Positions 1 through 8,703 of a stretch of DNA of 64,000 bases are shown here, one piece after another; the stretch's first letter is position 1, and each line of letters begins with the position of its first letter. This DNA comes from DASPLX01 sp035627375 (GTDB lineage Bacteria; Pseudomonadota; Gammaproteobacteria; Burkholderiales; Burkholderiaceae_D): NCBI GenBank assembly GCA_035627375.1, contig DASPLX010000046.1, positions 62,001 to 126,000 on the forward strand, in the 5' to 3' direction. The position numbers and the translations under genes were made by a program. The notes below the pieces were generated by a model that was given only the letters and a program-made list of their open reading frames with translations, was not told the DNA's origin and did not search any database.

Positions 1-653
1 TTCTTGAAGGCGCGGATCAGGTAAGACGGCGAGATATCGGCCGCGCCGCAGATTTCCTCAAGCTTGAGCGGGCGCGCGCAATTGTCGCTGATGAATTCGG
101 CGGCTCGTTCGAGCCTGCCGTTCGCACCCTGCTCCCGGAGCGGCGCCGGATCGAGCATTTGCTGGACTTGTTCGAAGAACGCGATCGCCGCGCACTGCTT
201 GCGCAGGATTTCCGCATCGCCGTCGGTGAGAATGCCGTAGAAGCGCTCGAATCCCGCACACAGCACCGGCGCCGTGCTCATGGTGGCGGCGAAAGCGCGG
301 AAATCCCGGTTGGCGCTGAATCCCCATCCGTGCTGCAACTCGGCGAGCCAGGAGCGGTCGACGTACAGCATGCGATACGACCACGGCTCGCCGTCGACCG
401 GATTGCAGGCATGGACATCGCCCGGATTCATGAGCACGACGGTATTCGCGCCCACGCGTTCGCGCGCGGCCCGGTTGAGATAGTCGGTCCGCCCGCCGGT
501 GATCAGGCCGATGGAGAAGGATTCGTGCGAGTGCTTGGCGTAGCAGACCTGGCGCCCGTCGCGGATCGAACGGGCTTCGATGAAAGGCAGCTCGGCGTCG
601 CGCCAGAAGCGGGGAATGTGCGGACTTTCGCTGAAATTGGTCCATATGCGCAT
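1..653 (-). CDS. AraC-family transcriptional regulator (3' end beyond window)
   Basis: The open reading frame runs leftwards off the window edge; 217 codons are visible. The N-terminal half looks like an AraC cupin-type ligand-binding domain (a KHSHESFSIGLI segment, then MNPGDVHACNP). The visible C-terminal end enters the first helix-turn-helix of an AraC DNA-binding domain (LERAAEFISDNCARPLKLEE, then ISPSYLIRAFK). The second helix-turn-helix lies outside the window. ATG at 653 is only 9 bp after the stop of the big TPR gene, so the two may share a transcript, although no clear Shine-Dalgarno is seen. The ligand is unknown. The family call is firm; a role in controlling its neighbours is inference. 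Confidence 0.88.
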   Translation of the reverse strand, partial: MRIWTNFSESPHIPRFWRDAELPFIEARSIRDGRQVCYAKHSHESFSIGLITGGRTDYLNRAARERVGANTVVLMNPGDVHACNPVDGEPWSYRMLYVDRSWLAELQHGWGFSANRDFRAFAATMSTAPVLCAGFERFYGILTDGDAEILRKQCAAIAFFEQVQQMLDPAPLREQGANGRLERAAEFISDNCARPLKLEEICGAADISPSYLIRAFK

Positions 654-662
654 AGTTCTTAA

Positions 663-3600
663 TCACGGAACTTGTTTGCCCGCCTCTTCGCTTCGGTTCT
701 GTTGCAAAAAAGGATTCGTTGATGATGCTCCCCTTACGGCTTCGGCAATTTCCTGCTTAGAAATCGACTTCAACCGTTCCGAATTAGGATCAAGATAATG
801 CGTCATCCCTACCGCCCTCCGGCGCAATGCAGGCTTGTCTTGCAAACCAACTTCAACCGCATATGGCCAAGACATCCACGGATGCATGATTTGGTTCTTC
901 TTTGCCCAATCCAAAGCTTCGCCCCGATATCTTTCTTCTTTCGTCGCTTGGTAAAGCCAATCCAAAATCTCGGCATAAATATACCCGGATTGCAGACCGG
1001 CGCTATTCCAAGTCGTACCGCGAACCTTGGCTCTTTGCGCCAATGCCATAGCTGCTCCATGATTACCGGAAAGGCCCTCAAGGATTGAACGCGCCAAATA
1101 GTATTGAAACCCATAGCGTTCCGGCTCAAACCTAGCTAGTACACCCTTCACCTCTTCCGCAGCCCCAGATCGCGCGCCGGCAAATGCGAGATATGGAAGC
1201 AAGTATCCAGTCTCGTCGACGGAAACGTCGTACAAATTCAAAGCTTCCGACAGCAATAAGCGAGCGGACGCATAGTCTTTCTCCTTCATTTTCTGAAGCG
1301 CCTCGATAAAGTACACATGGTCCGACTTGACACGCGTCCTCCTCGATTCGCGAACGAACTGACCTGGCAATACCGCGCCGAAACGCGAGGTATTCGGTCC
1401 AAGCACAGGCATGTTCTTCCCGCCGCTTTCTCTGACAACATTCCTTTCGTTGACTTCAAGCCTGGAGACCGGAATTTCGATATCCTCCATCGCGTCACGA
1501 AGCGTGGCTGTCGGGTATCTATCGATGAGTCCAGCCCTGATCAAGAAAGTCGCGGCATTTTCGGACGACTGACCCGACTTAGTTGAATTACCTTGCTTAA
1601 TCCACGACAAGATTGTCCCTTCGTCCGCACCCGCCATACGTTGGCCGACCAGCGCACCTTCCCAAATAAAACTCTTCTTGCCTTGACTAGAAAGATAGTC
1701 GCTCAATTTTTGAGCCTCAGCCGCACTACCTGCTGCATACAACATTGCAAGATAGTCGGCGTATCCGTTCGGCGCCGCGTAACGCCGAATGCGGGTAGCC
1801 GCGCTATGTGCCGCCCCCTTGATGTCTCCCTGAATGAGTTGAAGGCGCTGCCAAGCCCGCAATTCGGAATCGGCCCCCGTTCGCTGCGCAACGCAAATTT
1901 GATACAGAGCCTTCGCCTCGTCAAAATTCCCGGTCCAATAGAATAGAGCGGCCGCTTCAGCCGCATTATTTGCGATTCCGACGGGATTTTCGGTACTCCC
2001 CTTTGCGAAACCAGCGTAACCGCGAACCAAGGCAAACGATTCGCCGATCTTTCCCTTTTCCAACAAGAGCTTGCTCAAATCTATACGCGCCCGCCAATCT
2101 GCCGGTTGAAGCTTGATGAGCTTCCGATAGAGTTGCTCCGTACTTGCAAAATCTCCCTTTCTGGTACTCTGTGCCGCCAACAACCTAACGTACTCGGCAC
2201 TCCCCTCGAACCTGCCGCGAAGGCTTCTAAGCAGTTCATCGGCTTTGTCCTTCGACAACCAACCAAACAATTCCTCTGCAGGCCAGATTTCTGAGGTCGA
2301 ATTTCTCAAGGCCTTTTCCGCATAGGGACTGCGATATTTCGACGCTCCAGTTACTGTCCAAGTGGAATAATAGGAATGGTAGGGATGATCTCCAACGAAC
2401 GGATTGGGAAAGTACCCAAAATCCTCGCGCTCCAAATCGAGGGAAAGTGTTAGCGCTCTGCTAGCGATTTGACTCTGCCCCTGCTCCCAGTAGACAGCAT
2501 TGAGGGCATCAGCATATGCCTCCTTTGACAGACGCTCGCCTTCGGACTCCCCCAGCTTTCCGGCCAGACGGGCCTTGGCTTTGGCCCGTTCGAAAGAAAA
2601 ACGTGGATGATCTCGAAAAATGGGTTCTATAGCGTTCAACAGACGCAGTGCCTCTTGAGGATTTCCTTGGACATTCGAATAAAAATGCGCCCTCCGCATA
2701 AGATTGTCCGTCGCAATCGCCTCAATGAAGTCAAGGTAATCCAATACGGATACCCCTTTCATTTCCAGAGACGATTGATTGAACTCCGCATTCGACAACT
2801 GCATCAATTGCTTGAATATCAACAAGTCTCCAGTCGTTTGTGTTGCATTCGCTATCTGCGTTGCTTTACCAGTGTCTCTTCTTCCATTGATAGCTGCGGT
2901 CTCAATTGGAAACTCGCGCTCGAGCAAATTCTTTAGATAAAAATTTCCTTGCTGATGCCAAACAAAGGTGTCCAGCAAGGCGCGTTCCACGAAATAAGGC
3001 CAGATATTTCCAGGCACGGATACTTTCTTGCTCAAGGCAGCAATCTGCTTTTGATCAATGCTCCGATAGTTGGTTGCAATCACGTTCTCGTCAATTCGAG
3101 CGAGCAATTTTGGTATGCCTGCCGGTAGTTCGGTCAGGAATTTCCTCATATCTGGCAAATTGCCATTCAATGCGGCGATAAGCGCTCGTTCTTCCAAGCT
3201 TGCGGGGCCATCCCGAAGTACCTTGAGAGCCGCAGGCCTCATGTTCAACATCATGAATGCGCGCGCTTTCAGAAGTCGGTATCGGGGATCATCGGGAGAT
3301 ATACGTTGAACGGATAGGAGCGACTTTTCCGCAAACTTCTCTTTCGTCCGCTCCGACAACTGCGGCGTCAATGCCGCAAGTACCTGATAGAAAAATGCAT
3401 CCTTTACCGGATTTTTGCTATCCGAGATCAGCTCTTTCGGAGAGGCCGGCAGTTTCGGAGTATCAAATACACTCCCAGGCTTCACAGGCTTCAATATGGG
3501 ACCATCCAACCCCAACTCTCGGAGGATAGAAGGTATCAGTTCCGAGAACTGATCGATGACAGGGTCCTCGTCTGAAAATTCAATGCCAACAAAATTTCTT

Positions 3601-4241
3601 ACCGTGGCCACAGTACTGTCATTCAAGACGCCATTCTCGTCTCTGCTTTGAATTCGTATGGTCAAAGCCATCTTGTCATGTCTATCGTGCCCGGCATAGC
3701 TCCAAATTATCTGCTTAACGTTCGCGGCATCCGCCAATCGATACACGTCTTCGTCTTTCAAACGTCTCTGACCATCGCCGAGAGCGCGCGCGACAAAATA
3801 AGAATCGGGTAGCGAAAGCTTGCCGGCCACGGCAACTGCTTGCGAAAGCATAGCCGTCATCAATGATCTGGTGGCACGATCAAAGGCATGATCCTGTACC
3901 TGAAAAGGGACGATGAGGATATCGAATTGCTTGCGCGCGACGATCTTCTCATAAGTTCTTTTTTCATTCGAGAGCCATTCGGAGATAGGTCTCGGATAGG
4001 ATGACTGCCTGAACCACTCTGTCAACACAACGTCATGGTGAGGACGTGAGCCATCATGATTATCGGCGCTGCGCGCATTCACTATTGAGGTTCGTGGAGG
4101 AAGGGCAACGTTATTTGGTGCTGCTTGGCCCGCGGTTTTCCTGAAATTAGCGTTACCGGCGATTCGTTCCTGCGCAAAGGAGCACACAACATGGCCCGTT
4201 CCAAGTGCGAACAAGCACACCAACATTCGGATATTCTTCAT
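663..4241 (-). CDS. Large secreted TPR-like repeat protein, low GC, function unknown
   Basis: This 1192-residue protein has an N-terminal signal peptide (KNIRMLVCLFALGTGHVVC, then SFA-QE). I chose the second in-frame ATG because GGAG precedes it by about 7 nt; an ATG four codons upstream is possible. Residues about 80-260 resemble the alpha/beta domain of TolB/FlgO/CsgG-like periplasmic proteins (FDILIVPFQV, LADAANVKQIIW); this is inference. The rest is helical, with TPR-like repeats (for example around LQPADWRARIDLSKLLLEKG and FYWTGNFDEAKALYQICVAQ). By eye GC is near 50%, clearly below its neighbours, which suggests transfer or relaxed selection. The AraC gene follows by 9 bp. I do not recognise a named family; a periplasmic scaffold or envelope role is only a guess. 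Confidence 0.85.
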   Translation of the reverse strand: MKNIRMLVCLFALGTGHVVCSFAQERIAGNANFRKTAGQAAPNNVALPPRTSIVNARSADNHDGSRPHHDVVLTEWFRQSSYPRPISEWLSNEKRTYEKIVARKQFDILIVPFQVQDHAFDRATRSLMTAMLSQAVAVAGKLSLPDSYFVARALGDGQRRLKDEDVYRLADAANVKQIIWSYAGHDRHDKMALTIRIQSRDENGVLNDSTVATVRNFVGIEFSDEDPVIDQFSELIPSILRELGLDGPILKPVKPGSVFDTPKLPASPKELISDSKNPVKDAFFYQVLAALTPQLSERTKEKFAEKSLLSVQRISPDDPRYRLLKARAFMMLNMRPAALKVLRDGPASLEERALIAALNGNLPDMRKFLTELPAGIPKLLARIDENVIATNYRSIDQKQIAALSKKVSVPGNIWPYFVERALLDTFVWHQQGNFYLKNLLEREFPIETAAINGRRDTGKATQIANATQTTGDLLIFKQLMQLSNAEFNQSSLEMKGVSVLDYLDFIEAIATDNLMRRAHFYSNVQGNPQEALRLLNAIEPIFRDHPRFSFERAKAKARLAGKLGESEGERLSKEAYADALNAVYWEQGQSQIASRALTLSLDLEREDFGYFPNPFVGDHPYHSYYSTWTVTGASKYRSPYAEKALRNSTSEIWPAEELFGWLSKDKADELLRSLRGRFEGSAEYVRLLAAQSTRKGDFASTEQLYRKLIKLQPADWRARIDLSKLLLEKGKIGESFALVRGYAGFAKGSTENPVGIANNAAEAAALFYWTGNFDEAKALYQICVAQRTGADSELRAWQRLQLIQGDIKGAAHSAATRIRRYAAPNGYADYLAMLYAAGSAAEAQKLSDYLSSQGKKSFIWEGALVGQRMAGADEGTILSWIKQGNSTKSGQSSENAATFLIRAGLIDRYPTATLRDAMEDIEIPVSRLEVNERNVVRESGGKNMPVLGPNTSRFGAVLPGQFVRESRRTRVKSDHVYFIEALQKMKEKDYASARLLLSEALNLYDVSVDETGYLLPYLAFAGARSGAAEEVKGVLARFEPERYGFQYYLARSILEGLSGNHGAAMALAQRAKVRGTTWNSAGLQSGYIYAEILDWLYQATKEERYRGEALDWAKKNQIMHPWMSWPYAVEVGLQDKPALRRRAVGMTHYLDPNSERLKSISKQEIAEAVRGASSTNPFLQQNRSEEAGKQVP

Positions 4242-4356
4242 TTCCACTCCCATTTTGCCTTTTATCCCGACCTCGATCCTGCCTTGCTCGCTGCATATCT
4301 CTGCGCAGCAGAATGAGGCAGATTAAGGCTCGCCGAGCACGCCAAGGTGCCGGACG

Positions 4357-4383
4357 ATTATATTGGATATCGGATGCAAGCAA
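4357..4383 (-). promoter_or_regulatory. Candidate sigma-70 promoter of the TPR gene
   Basis: On the minus strand a perfect TATAAT (4362-4357) is preceded by TTGCTT (4383-4378) with a 15-bp spacer, shorter than the usual 17. It lies about 115 bp upstream of the TPR-protein start and downstream of the erythromycin-esterase-like stop. The spacing is suboptimal, so confidence is moderate. Confidence 0.4.
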
Positions 4384-4437
4384 GTCGAGCAGTGGAAATC
4401 CTCGACACTGATAAGGATCCGAGGGAAAGAATTGAAT

Positions 4438-5796
4438 CTACACTCCCGCAGGAAACGTCTCCGGCGCCTCCCCGTCCTGCCGCGGCGCGACCCGCTCCAG
4501 CGGCACCAGCGCCCGCGTGTCGTCGATGTGGATCACCGCATCGAATTGCATCGGCAAGCTGGCGTCGAAGTAATGGCTCTGGCGTTCCGTCTGCGGCAGG
4601 TAGATGACGCCGATGGCGCGCTCCAGCTTTTGTACGAATTCCGGATGGCTTTCCAGGACGCTGCCGCGCAAGGGCAGCAGGAATTGCGGCATGCCGGTGT
4701 CGTGGAACAGGCGCTCATAGCTGCCCGGCAATCCGGGCTGGATATGCTTCAGCTCGGCCGGACCATCCCATCGCGAGGCCGCCGTGACCGTGCCGCAATA
4801 CGTGGTGAAGCCGAGCAGGAAGGCGTCGCGGCCGTGGCTCTGGCGCGCCAGCTGGCCGACGGTCCATTCGCCCTGCCAGCCGAGTTCGGTGGCGCGCGCA
4901 TCGCCGATGTGAGAGTTGTGCGCCCACACCACGAGCTTGGCCGGCTCGCCGTTCGCTTTGGTCAGGTGCGCCGCCAGCGCATCGAGCGTTTCCGCCATGT
5001 GCCGGTCGCGCAGGTTCCACGACGAGATGCGGCTTTCGAACATGCTGCGGTAATACTGCTCGGCATTGACGATCAGGCGCGCATTCTGTTCGGCATAGAA
5101 ATGTTCATCCGACGCCGGGTCGCCATCGTCCTGAAAACGCCTGATGCGTTCCTGCAATTCGCGCAATTGCAAACCCACGACTTTTTCACAGGTATCGCGC
5201 AGCAAGCCGTAGCGCGTCATGTAGCCGTACAGTTGGCTGTCTTCATGGAAATGGTCGAAGCAGGCATAGCGTTCGCGCGCGATGCGCGCCGCTTCCTGAT
5301 CGTTGTGGTCGAGATAGTTCAAGACTTCGTCGATCGACGTGAACAGGCTGTAGAGGTCCAGGCCGTAGAACCCGACCTGGCGTTGGGCGATGCCGAGCGA
5401 CTCGTTGTGATGCCGCAGCCAATCGACGAAGCGCACCATGTCGGCGTTGCGCCACATCCAGGCGGGAAAGCGCCGGAAGCCGGACAATGCTTCGCTTGGC
5501 GAAGCGTCGCTGCCCGCCATGCCGCGCACGTAACGGTTGATCCGATAGGCGTCCGGCCAGTCGGCCTCGACGGCCACTCCATGGAAGCCCTTTTCCTCGA
5601 TCAAACGCTGCGTGATGAAGGCGCGTTCGCGATAGAACTCGTGGGTGCCGTGCGTGGCTTCGCCCAGCATGACGAAGCGGGCGTCGTCGATCATGTCGAA
5701 CAGCGCGTCATAATCATGCGGATAGCCGCTCAAGGGTTGGGCCGAGGATTTGATGGTATTGCGCAGCGCGTTACCGGGGCTGGCGGAGACGGACAT
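4438..5796 (-). CDS. Erythromycin esterase-like protein
   Basis: The 452-residue protein carries the family's active-site signatures: LGEATHGTHEFYRER near the N-terminus, a conserved EADWPDAYRINRYV segment, and WAHNSHIGDAR in the C-terminal half. Known members hydrolyse macrolide lactones (EreA/EreB), but chromosomal homologues next to phosphoribosyltransferases are common and their substrate is unknown, so resistance should not be assumed. The start is ATG 5796, with GGAG 9 nt upstream; an in-frame TTG at 5826 lacks such a site. The gene is last in the leftward run lipoprotein - Rieske oxidoreductase - phosphoribosyltransferase - esterase, 57 bp after the phosphoribosyltransferase. Confidence 0.85.
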   Translation of the reverse strand: MSVSASPGNALRNTIKSSAQPLSGYPHDYDALFDMIDDARFVMLGEATHGTHEFYRERAFITQRLIEEKGFHGVAVEADWPDAYRINRYVRGMAGSDASPSEALSGFRRFPAWMWRNADMVRFVDWLRHHNESLGIAQRQVGFYGLDLYSLFTSIDEVLNYLDHNDQEAARIARERYACFDHFHEDSQLYGYMTRYGLLRDTCEKVVGLQLRELQERIRRFQDDGDPASDEHFYAEQNARLIVNAEQYYRSMFESRISSWNLRDRHMAETLDALAAHLTKANGEPAKLVVWAHNSHIGDARATELGWQGEWTVGQLARQSHGRDAFLLGFTTYCGTVTAASRWDGPAELKHIQPGLPGSYERLFHDTGMPQFLLPLRGSVLESHPEFVQKLERAIGVIYLPQTERQSHYFDASLPMQFDAVIHIDDTRALVPLERVAPRQDGEAPETFPAGV

Positions 5797-5853
5797 GGCG
5801 ACTGCTCCAGAAAGATCTCGAATCAATTTCCGGCGGCGGAAACGCGGGCCGCG

Positions 5854-6633
5854 CTAATGCGGCCGGTCGCGCGCCGGATCGCTTCCCGTCGAACCGGACC
5901 CGGCGCGCGCCGGAGGAACGGACTCGCCGGGCATCTCGACGCCGGACGCCTCCTCCCCGACCGGCGGCGGACACGCATCCGGCGGCTCGCCCCATTCTCT
6001 GGCCTTGGCCAGCAAATCGAGCACTTCGCCATCGCCGGTCTGGCCGAAGTCTTCGTAAGCCATGCCCACGGCATAGAACGGTTCGGGCATCAACAGGCAC
6101 ACGACCTCGTCGGCGAATTCCTGCATTTCGATGCAAGTGTCGGCGGAACCGACCGGAACCGCCACGATCAGGCGGTCGGGATGCTGCTTGCGCACGGTCT
6201 TGACGGCAGCCATCATCGTCGCTCCGGTGGCCAGGCCGTCGTCGACCAGGATCACGATGCGCCGCTGCAGACGCAGCGGCAGCCTGCCCGCCCGATAGAG
6301 GGCGACCTGGCGGTCGATCTCGCGCAGTCCGCGATAGGCGACGGCGTCGACCAGCGTGGATTCGATGCCGAACATTGCGATCACTTCCGCCTTGGTCACG
6401 CACAATCCGCCTTCGGCGATGGCTCCCATCGCGAGTTCCTCGCGTCCCGGCACGCCGAGCTTGCGCACCGGTATCACGTCGAGCGGGAGCTCGAGCCTTT
6501 GGGCGACGGCGAATCCGACCGGAACGCCGCCGCGCGGCAACGCCAGCACCAGGCCGCCCGATTGACGGCTGTATTTTCCCAGCCGCCGCGCCAACAGGCG
6601 GCCGGCATGCATTCTGTTCTCGAAACGTTTCAT
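5854..6633 (-). CDS. Phosphoribosyltransferase-fold protein
   Basis: The 259-residue protein has the type I phosphoribosyltransferase core. The PRPP-binding loop is visible as VILVDDGLATGATMMAAV at about residues 125-145, and LVLALPRGGVPVGFAVA forms the pyrophosphate-side loop. The last 50 residues are a Pro/Gly/Ser-rich tail with no recognisable domain. Proteins of this type are often annotated as predicted phosphoribosyltransferases and occur beside erythromycin-esterase-like genes, as here; the acceptor base is unknown. ATG 6633 is preferred over TTG 6639. No strong ribosome-binding site is seen. It lies 110 bp after the oxidoreductase stop, across a long inverted repeat. Confidence 0.82.
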   Translation of the reverse strand: MKRFENRMHAGRLLARRLGKYSRQSGGLVLALPRGGVPVGFAVAQRLELPLDVIPVRKLGVPGREELAMGAIAEGGLCVTKAEVIAMFGIESTLVDAVAYRGLREIDRQVALYRAGRLPLRLQRRIVILVDDGLATGATMMAAVKTVRKQHPDRLIVAVPVGSADTCIEMQEFADEVVCLLMPEPFYAVGMAYEDFGQTGDGEVLDLLAKAREWGEPPDACPPPVGEEASGVEMPGESVPPARAGSGSTGSDPARDRPH

Positions 6634-6675
6634 GCCCAAATGCGCCGGCCCGGCCGGCGCCCCGTGTCAGAAAGT

Positions 6676-6730
6676 GACGTTACGCAGAGTCGGGGGAGGG
6701 AGAGGCTGTCTTTGGACTCTGTGTAACGTC
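6676..6730. repeat. 16-bp inverted repeat (hairpin) between oxidoreductase and phosphoribosyltransferase
   Basis: The left arm GACGTTACGCAGAGTC (6676-6691) pairs with the right arm GACTCTGTGTAACGTC (6715-6730) with a single mismatch, leaving a 23-nt purine-rich loop. No T-run follows on either strand. It could be an mRNA processing or partial-termination structure within the operon, an operator, or the ends of a tiny mobile remnant. I noticed no second copy in the window. Confidence 0.75.
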
Positions 6731-6743
6731 GGACGGAAAATGA

Positions 6744-8351
6744 TTAGACAGGCGGCGGCATGGATAGATCAACGTCCGGCTGTTCCGGCTCCTGCCCGAA
6801 CGGCTTGAGCGGATGCAAGGCCGGCCCCTCGATGACGCTGCCGTCGTAGCGGAAGCGGCTGCCATGGCAGGGACAATCCCAGCTGCGTTCGGCGCGATTC
6901 CAGTGCACGATGCATTTGAGGTGCGTGCATACCGGCGACAAGGCATGCAGGCGGCCGGCATCGTCGCGATAGGCGGCCACGCGCTGGCCGTCGATCTCCA
7001 CCAGGCCGCCCTCTCCCGGCGGCATGCCGGACAATGCCATGGCATCCGCGCTTTGCGTGTAGTCCTTGATATACCGTCCGGCGACGTTGAGATTCTCCTT
7101 CAGGAAATTCCGGGCCGACTTGACTGGCGTGAAGCGGCGCGGCGAATACAGCTCGGTGTAGGGATTCTTGCGGCCGCAGATTTCGTCGGCGATCATCCAG
7201 CCGGCCAGCGAACCGTAGGTCAGGCCGTCGGGACCGAAGCCGGTGGCCAGATACAGGCTGGAAGCCGTGCCGCTGCTGCCGATGTAAGGCAAGCCGTCGG
7301 CCGAGCGGTATTGCTGGGCCGACCAGCGGAAGACCTGCGCCGAGGCATCGAAACGCGCATCGAAGCGGCTTTGCAGATATTGCTCCAGCTTGCGGTAGCA
7401 GGTTTCCGGATGCGCCTCCTGGCCGGTCTTGTGCTTCTCGCCGATCATGAGCACATACGGTTTGCCGCCGATCTCGGCCAGCCGGGTCGAGGTCTTGTCT
7501 TCGCCGGCGCTCCAGAAAATACCGCTCGGCAATTCCTTGGCGCCCATCGGTATCGCGACCGCGTATTCGCGATAAGGGCCGAGTTCCGTCTGCAAGACAT
7601 TGAAGCCCTTCGGCGTATGGGTGGCCATGACGATATGATCGGCCCGCACCGCATAGCCGATCGTGCGGACGATGCCGGCGTCGATATCGATGTCGACGAC
7701 GGCGGAATGCTCGCAGATGCGGCATTGGGCCGACTGGATCGCCGCGGCCAGGCCGCGCACATAGAGGAAGGGATTGAACTGGGCCTGGTTGCGCACCACC
7801 AGCGCCCGCCGGATCATGTATGGCAAGGGCAGGTCGTTCGACAATTTGGCATCGAGCCCGGCGCCGCGCGCGGCCTGGTATTCGTGTTCGATCTGCGCCA
7901 CTTCGTCCGGGAAACCGGCGATCGTGTAAAGCGTCCACGGTTCGCGCGTGAAATCGCAATGCAAGTCATGTTCGACGATATTGCGCTCGATCAGGTCGAT
8001 GGCGAGCAGGCGCGAACGCACCACTTGCTCGACCACGTCGTCCCCCCATTTCTTGCCGAGATCGTACAGGCCGACGGCAACCGGCCCGTAGAGGTTGCCG
8101 GTCGACTGGCTGGAATTGCCGGAGCAGATTTCCTGCGCCTCCAGCACGGCGACGGTCCTGCCGGCGCGCACCAGTTGCGCGGCCGTCGTGATGCCGGTGA
8201 TGCCGCCGCCGATGATCACGACGTCGACGCTCAAGTCGGCATCGAGCTGAGGAAAGGCGTCTGCGGCGGCAGTTGCCGCGGCGGCCCAGATCGGCATGCC
8301 GGGCGGATTCTCCGGCATTGCCGGCGCGGTCGGGAGCGGTTCGTCGTTCAT
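6744..8351 (-). CDS. FAD-dependent oxidoreductase with C-terminal Rieske [2Fe-2S] domain
   Basis: This 535-residue protein has a DAO-type FAD domain at the N-terminus (dinucleotide motif VVIIGGGITGITTAAQL at about residues 44-60, and a late YLATGFGPDGLTYG segment). A Rieske domain occupies about the last 90 residues, with both ligand motifs intact: CTHLKC and CPCHGSRF. This DAO-Rieske architecture is known in bacteria, but the substrate is not established. No signal peptide is seen, so it is probably cytoplasmic. It starts 7 bp after the small lipoprotein stop, implying co-transcription from the sigma-54 site at 8682-8697. Confidence 0.92.
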   Translation of the reverse strand: MNDEPLPTAPAMPENPPGMPIWAAAATAAADAFPQLDADLSVDVVIIGGGITGITTAAQLVRAGRTVAVLEAQEICSGNSSQSTGNLYGPVAVGLYDLGKKWGDDVVEQVVRSRLLAIDLIERNIVEHDLHCDFTREPWTLYTIAGFPDEVAQIEHEYQAARGAGLDAKLSNDLPLPYMIRRALVVRNQAQFNPFLYVRGLAAAIQSAQCRICEHSAVVDIDIDAGIVRTIGYAVRADHIVMATHTPKGFNVLQTELGPYREYAVAIPMGAKELPSGIFWSAGEDKTSTRLAEIGGKPYVLMIGEKHKTGQEAHPETCYRKLEQYLQSRFDARFDASAQVFRWSAQQYRSADGLPYIGSSGTASSLYLATGFGPDGLTYGSLAGWMIADEICGRKNPYTELYSPRRFTPVKSARNFLKENLNVAGRYIKDYTQSADAMALSGMPPGEGGLVEIDGQRVAAYRDDAGRLHALSPVCTHLKCIVHWNRAERSWDCPCHGSRFRYDGSVIEGPALHPLKPFGQEPEQPDVDLSMPPPV

Positions 8352-8358
8352 GGTCGGT

Positions 8359-8628
8359 TCACGTATGGGTTGCGGCGCGGCGCACCGGTATCGGCACGTC
8401 CGGCAGGTAAAGCGACGCCGGGCGGCCGGTGTAGGAATACAGCGCCTTCTTGAGGGCCGGCGATGCCTGCGCGGCCCCGGTCTGGGGTTTGGGCGGCGAG
8501 TCGGGAGGCGAGTTCGGCAACGGCGGCGAGCGTTCGCAGGACAGCAGCGTCACGGCGATCGCCGCCAGCAACCAGGCCGTGTCGCGCCTGCCGCGCCGTC
8601 GCTGTTGTTTCCGTCCGCGCTGCTCCAT
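8359..8628 (-). CDS. Small putative lipoprotein
   Basis: An 89-residue protein with a very basic N-terminus, one hydrophobic stretch and a lipobox-like LLSC (TAWLLAAIAVTLLSC), followed by a Pro/Ser-rich linker. This suggests a lipid-anchored envelope protein. A strong AGGAGG precedes the ATG, and a 10/12 sigma-54 promoter match sits about 55 bp further upstream; together they make the gene credible despite its size. It is the first gene of the run leading into the Rieske oxidoreductase. I recognise no family. Confidence 0.7.
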   Translation of the reverse strand: MEQRGRKQQRRRGRRDTAWLLAAIAVTLLSCERSPPLPNSPPDSPPKPQTGAAQASPALKKALYSYTGRPASLYLPDVPIPVRRAATHT

Positions 8629-8681
8629 GATGCCTCCTGTTCCGTGATGGCCGTCGTGTCCGCCGTTCGCTTCGCCGTCGG

Positions 8682-8697
8682 TGCAATCCGCATGCCT
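8682..8697 (-). promoter_or_regulatory. Sigma-54 promoter of the lipoprotein - Rieske operon
   Basis: The minus strand reads AGGCATG-CGGA-TTGCA, with GG and GC exactly 10 nt apart and 10 of 12 bases matching TGGCACG-N4-TTGCW. It ends 53 bp before the ATG of the small lipoprotein. It lies just inside the intergenic gap below the stop of the SDR gene (8704). Confidence 0.72.
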
Positions 8698-8703
8698 GCC
8701 CGT

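Noticed and set aside
58..666. 202-residue leftward ORF at the left edge
   Set aside because: The frame gives an Arg/His-rich product, while the frame starting at ATG 653 gives a clear AraC-family protein that continues beyond the edge.
4438..5796. Macrolide resistance gene
   Set aside because: The family motif is present, but chromosomal homologues beside phosphoribosyltransferases are common and their activity on macrolides is not established.
4363..6726. 787-residue open frame on the plus strand
   Set aside because: Antisense to the esterase-like and phosphoribosyltransferase genes, both with intact motifs; His/Arg/Ala-rich shadow translation.
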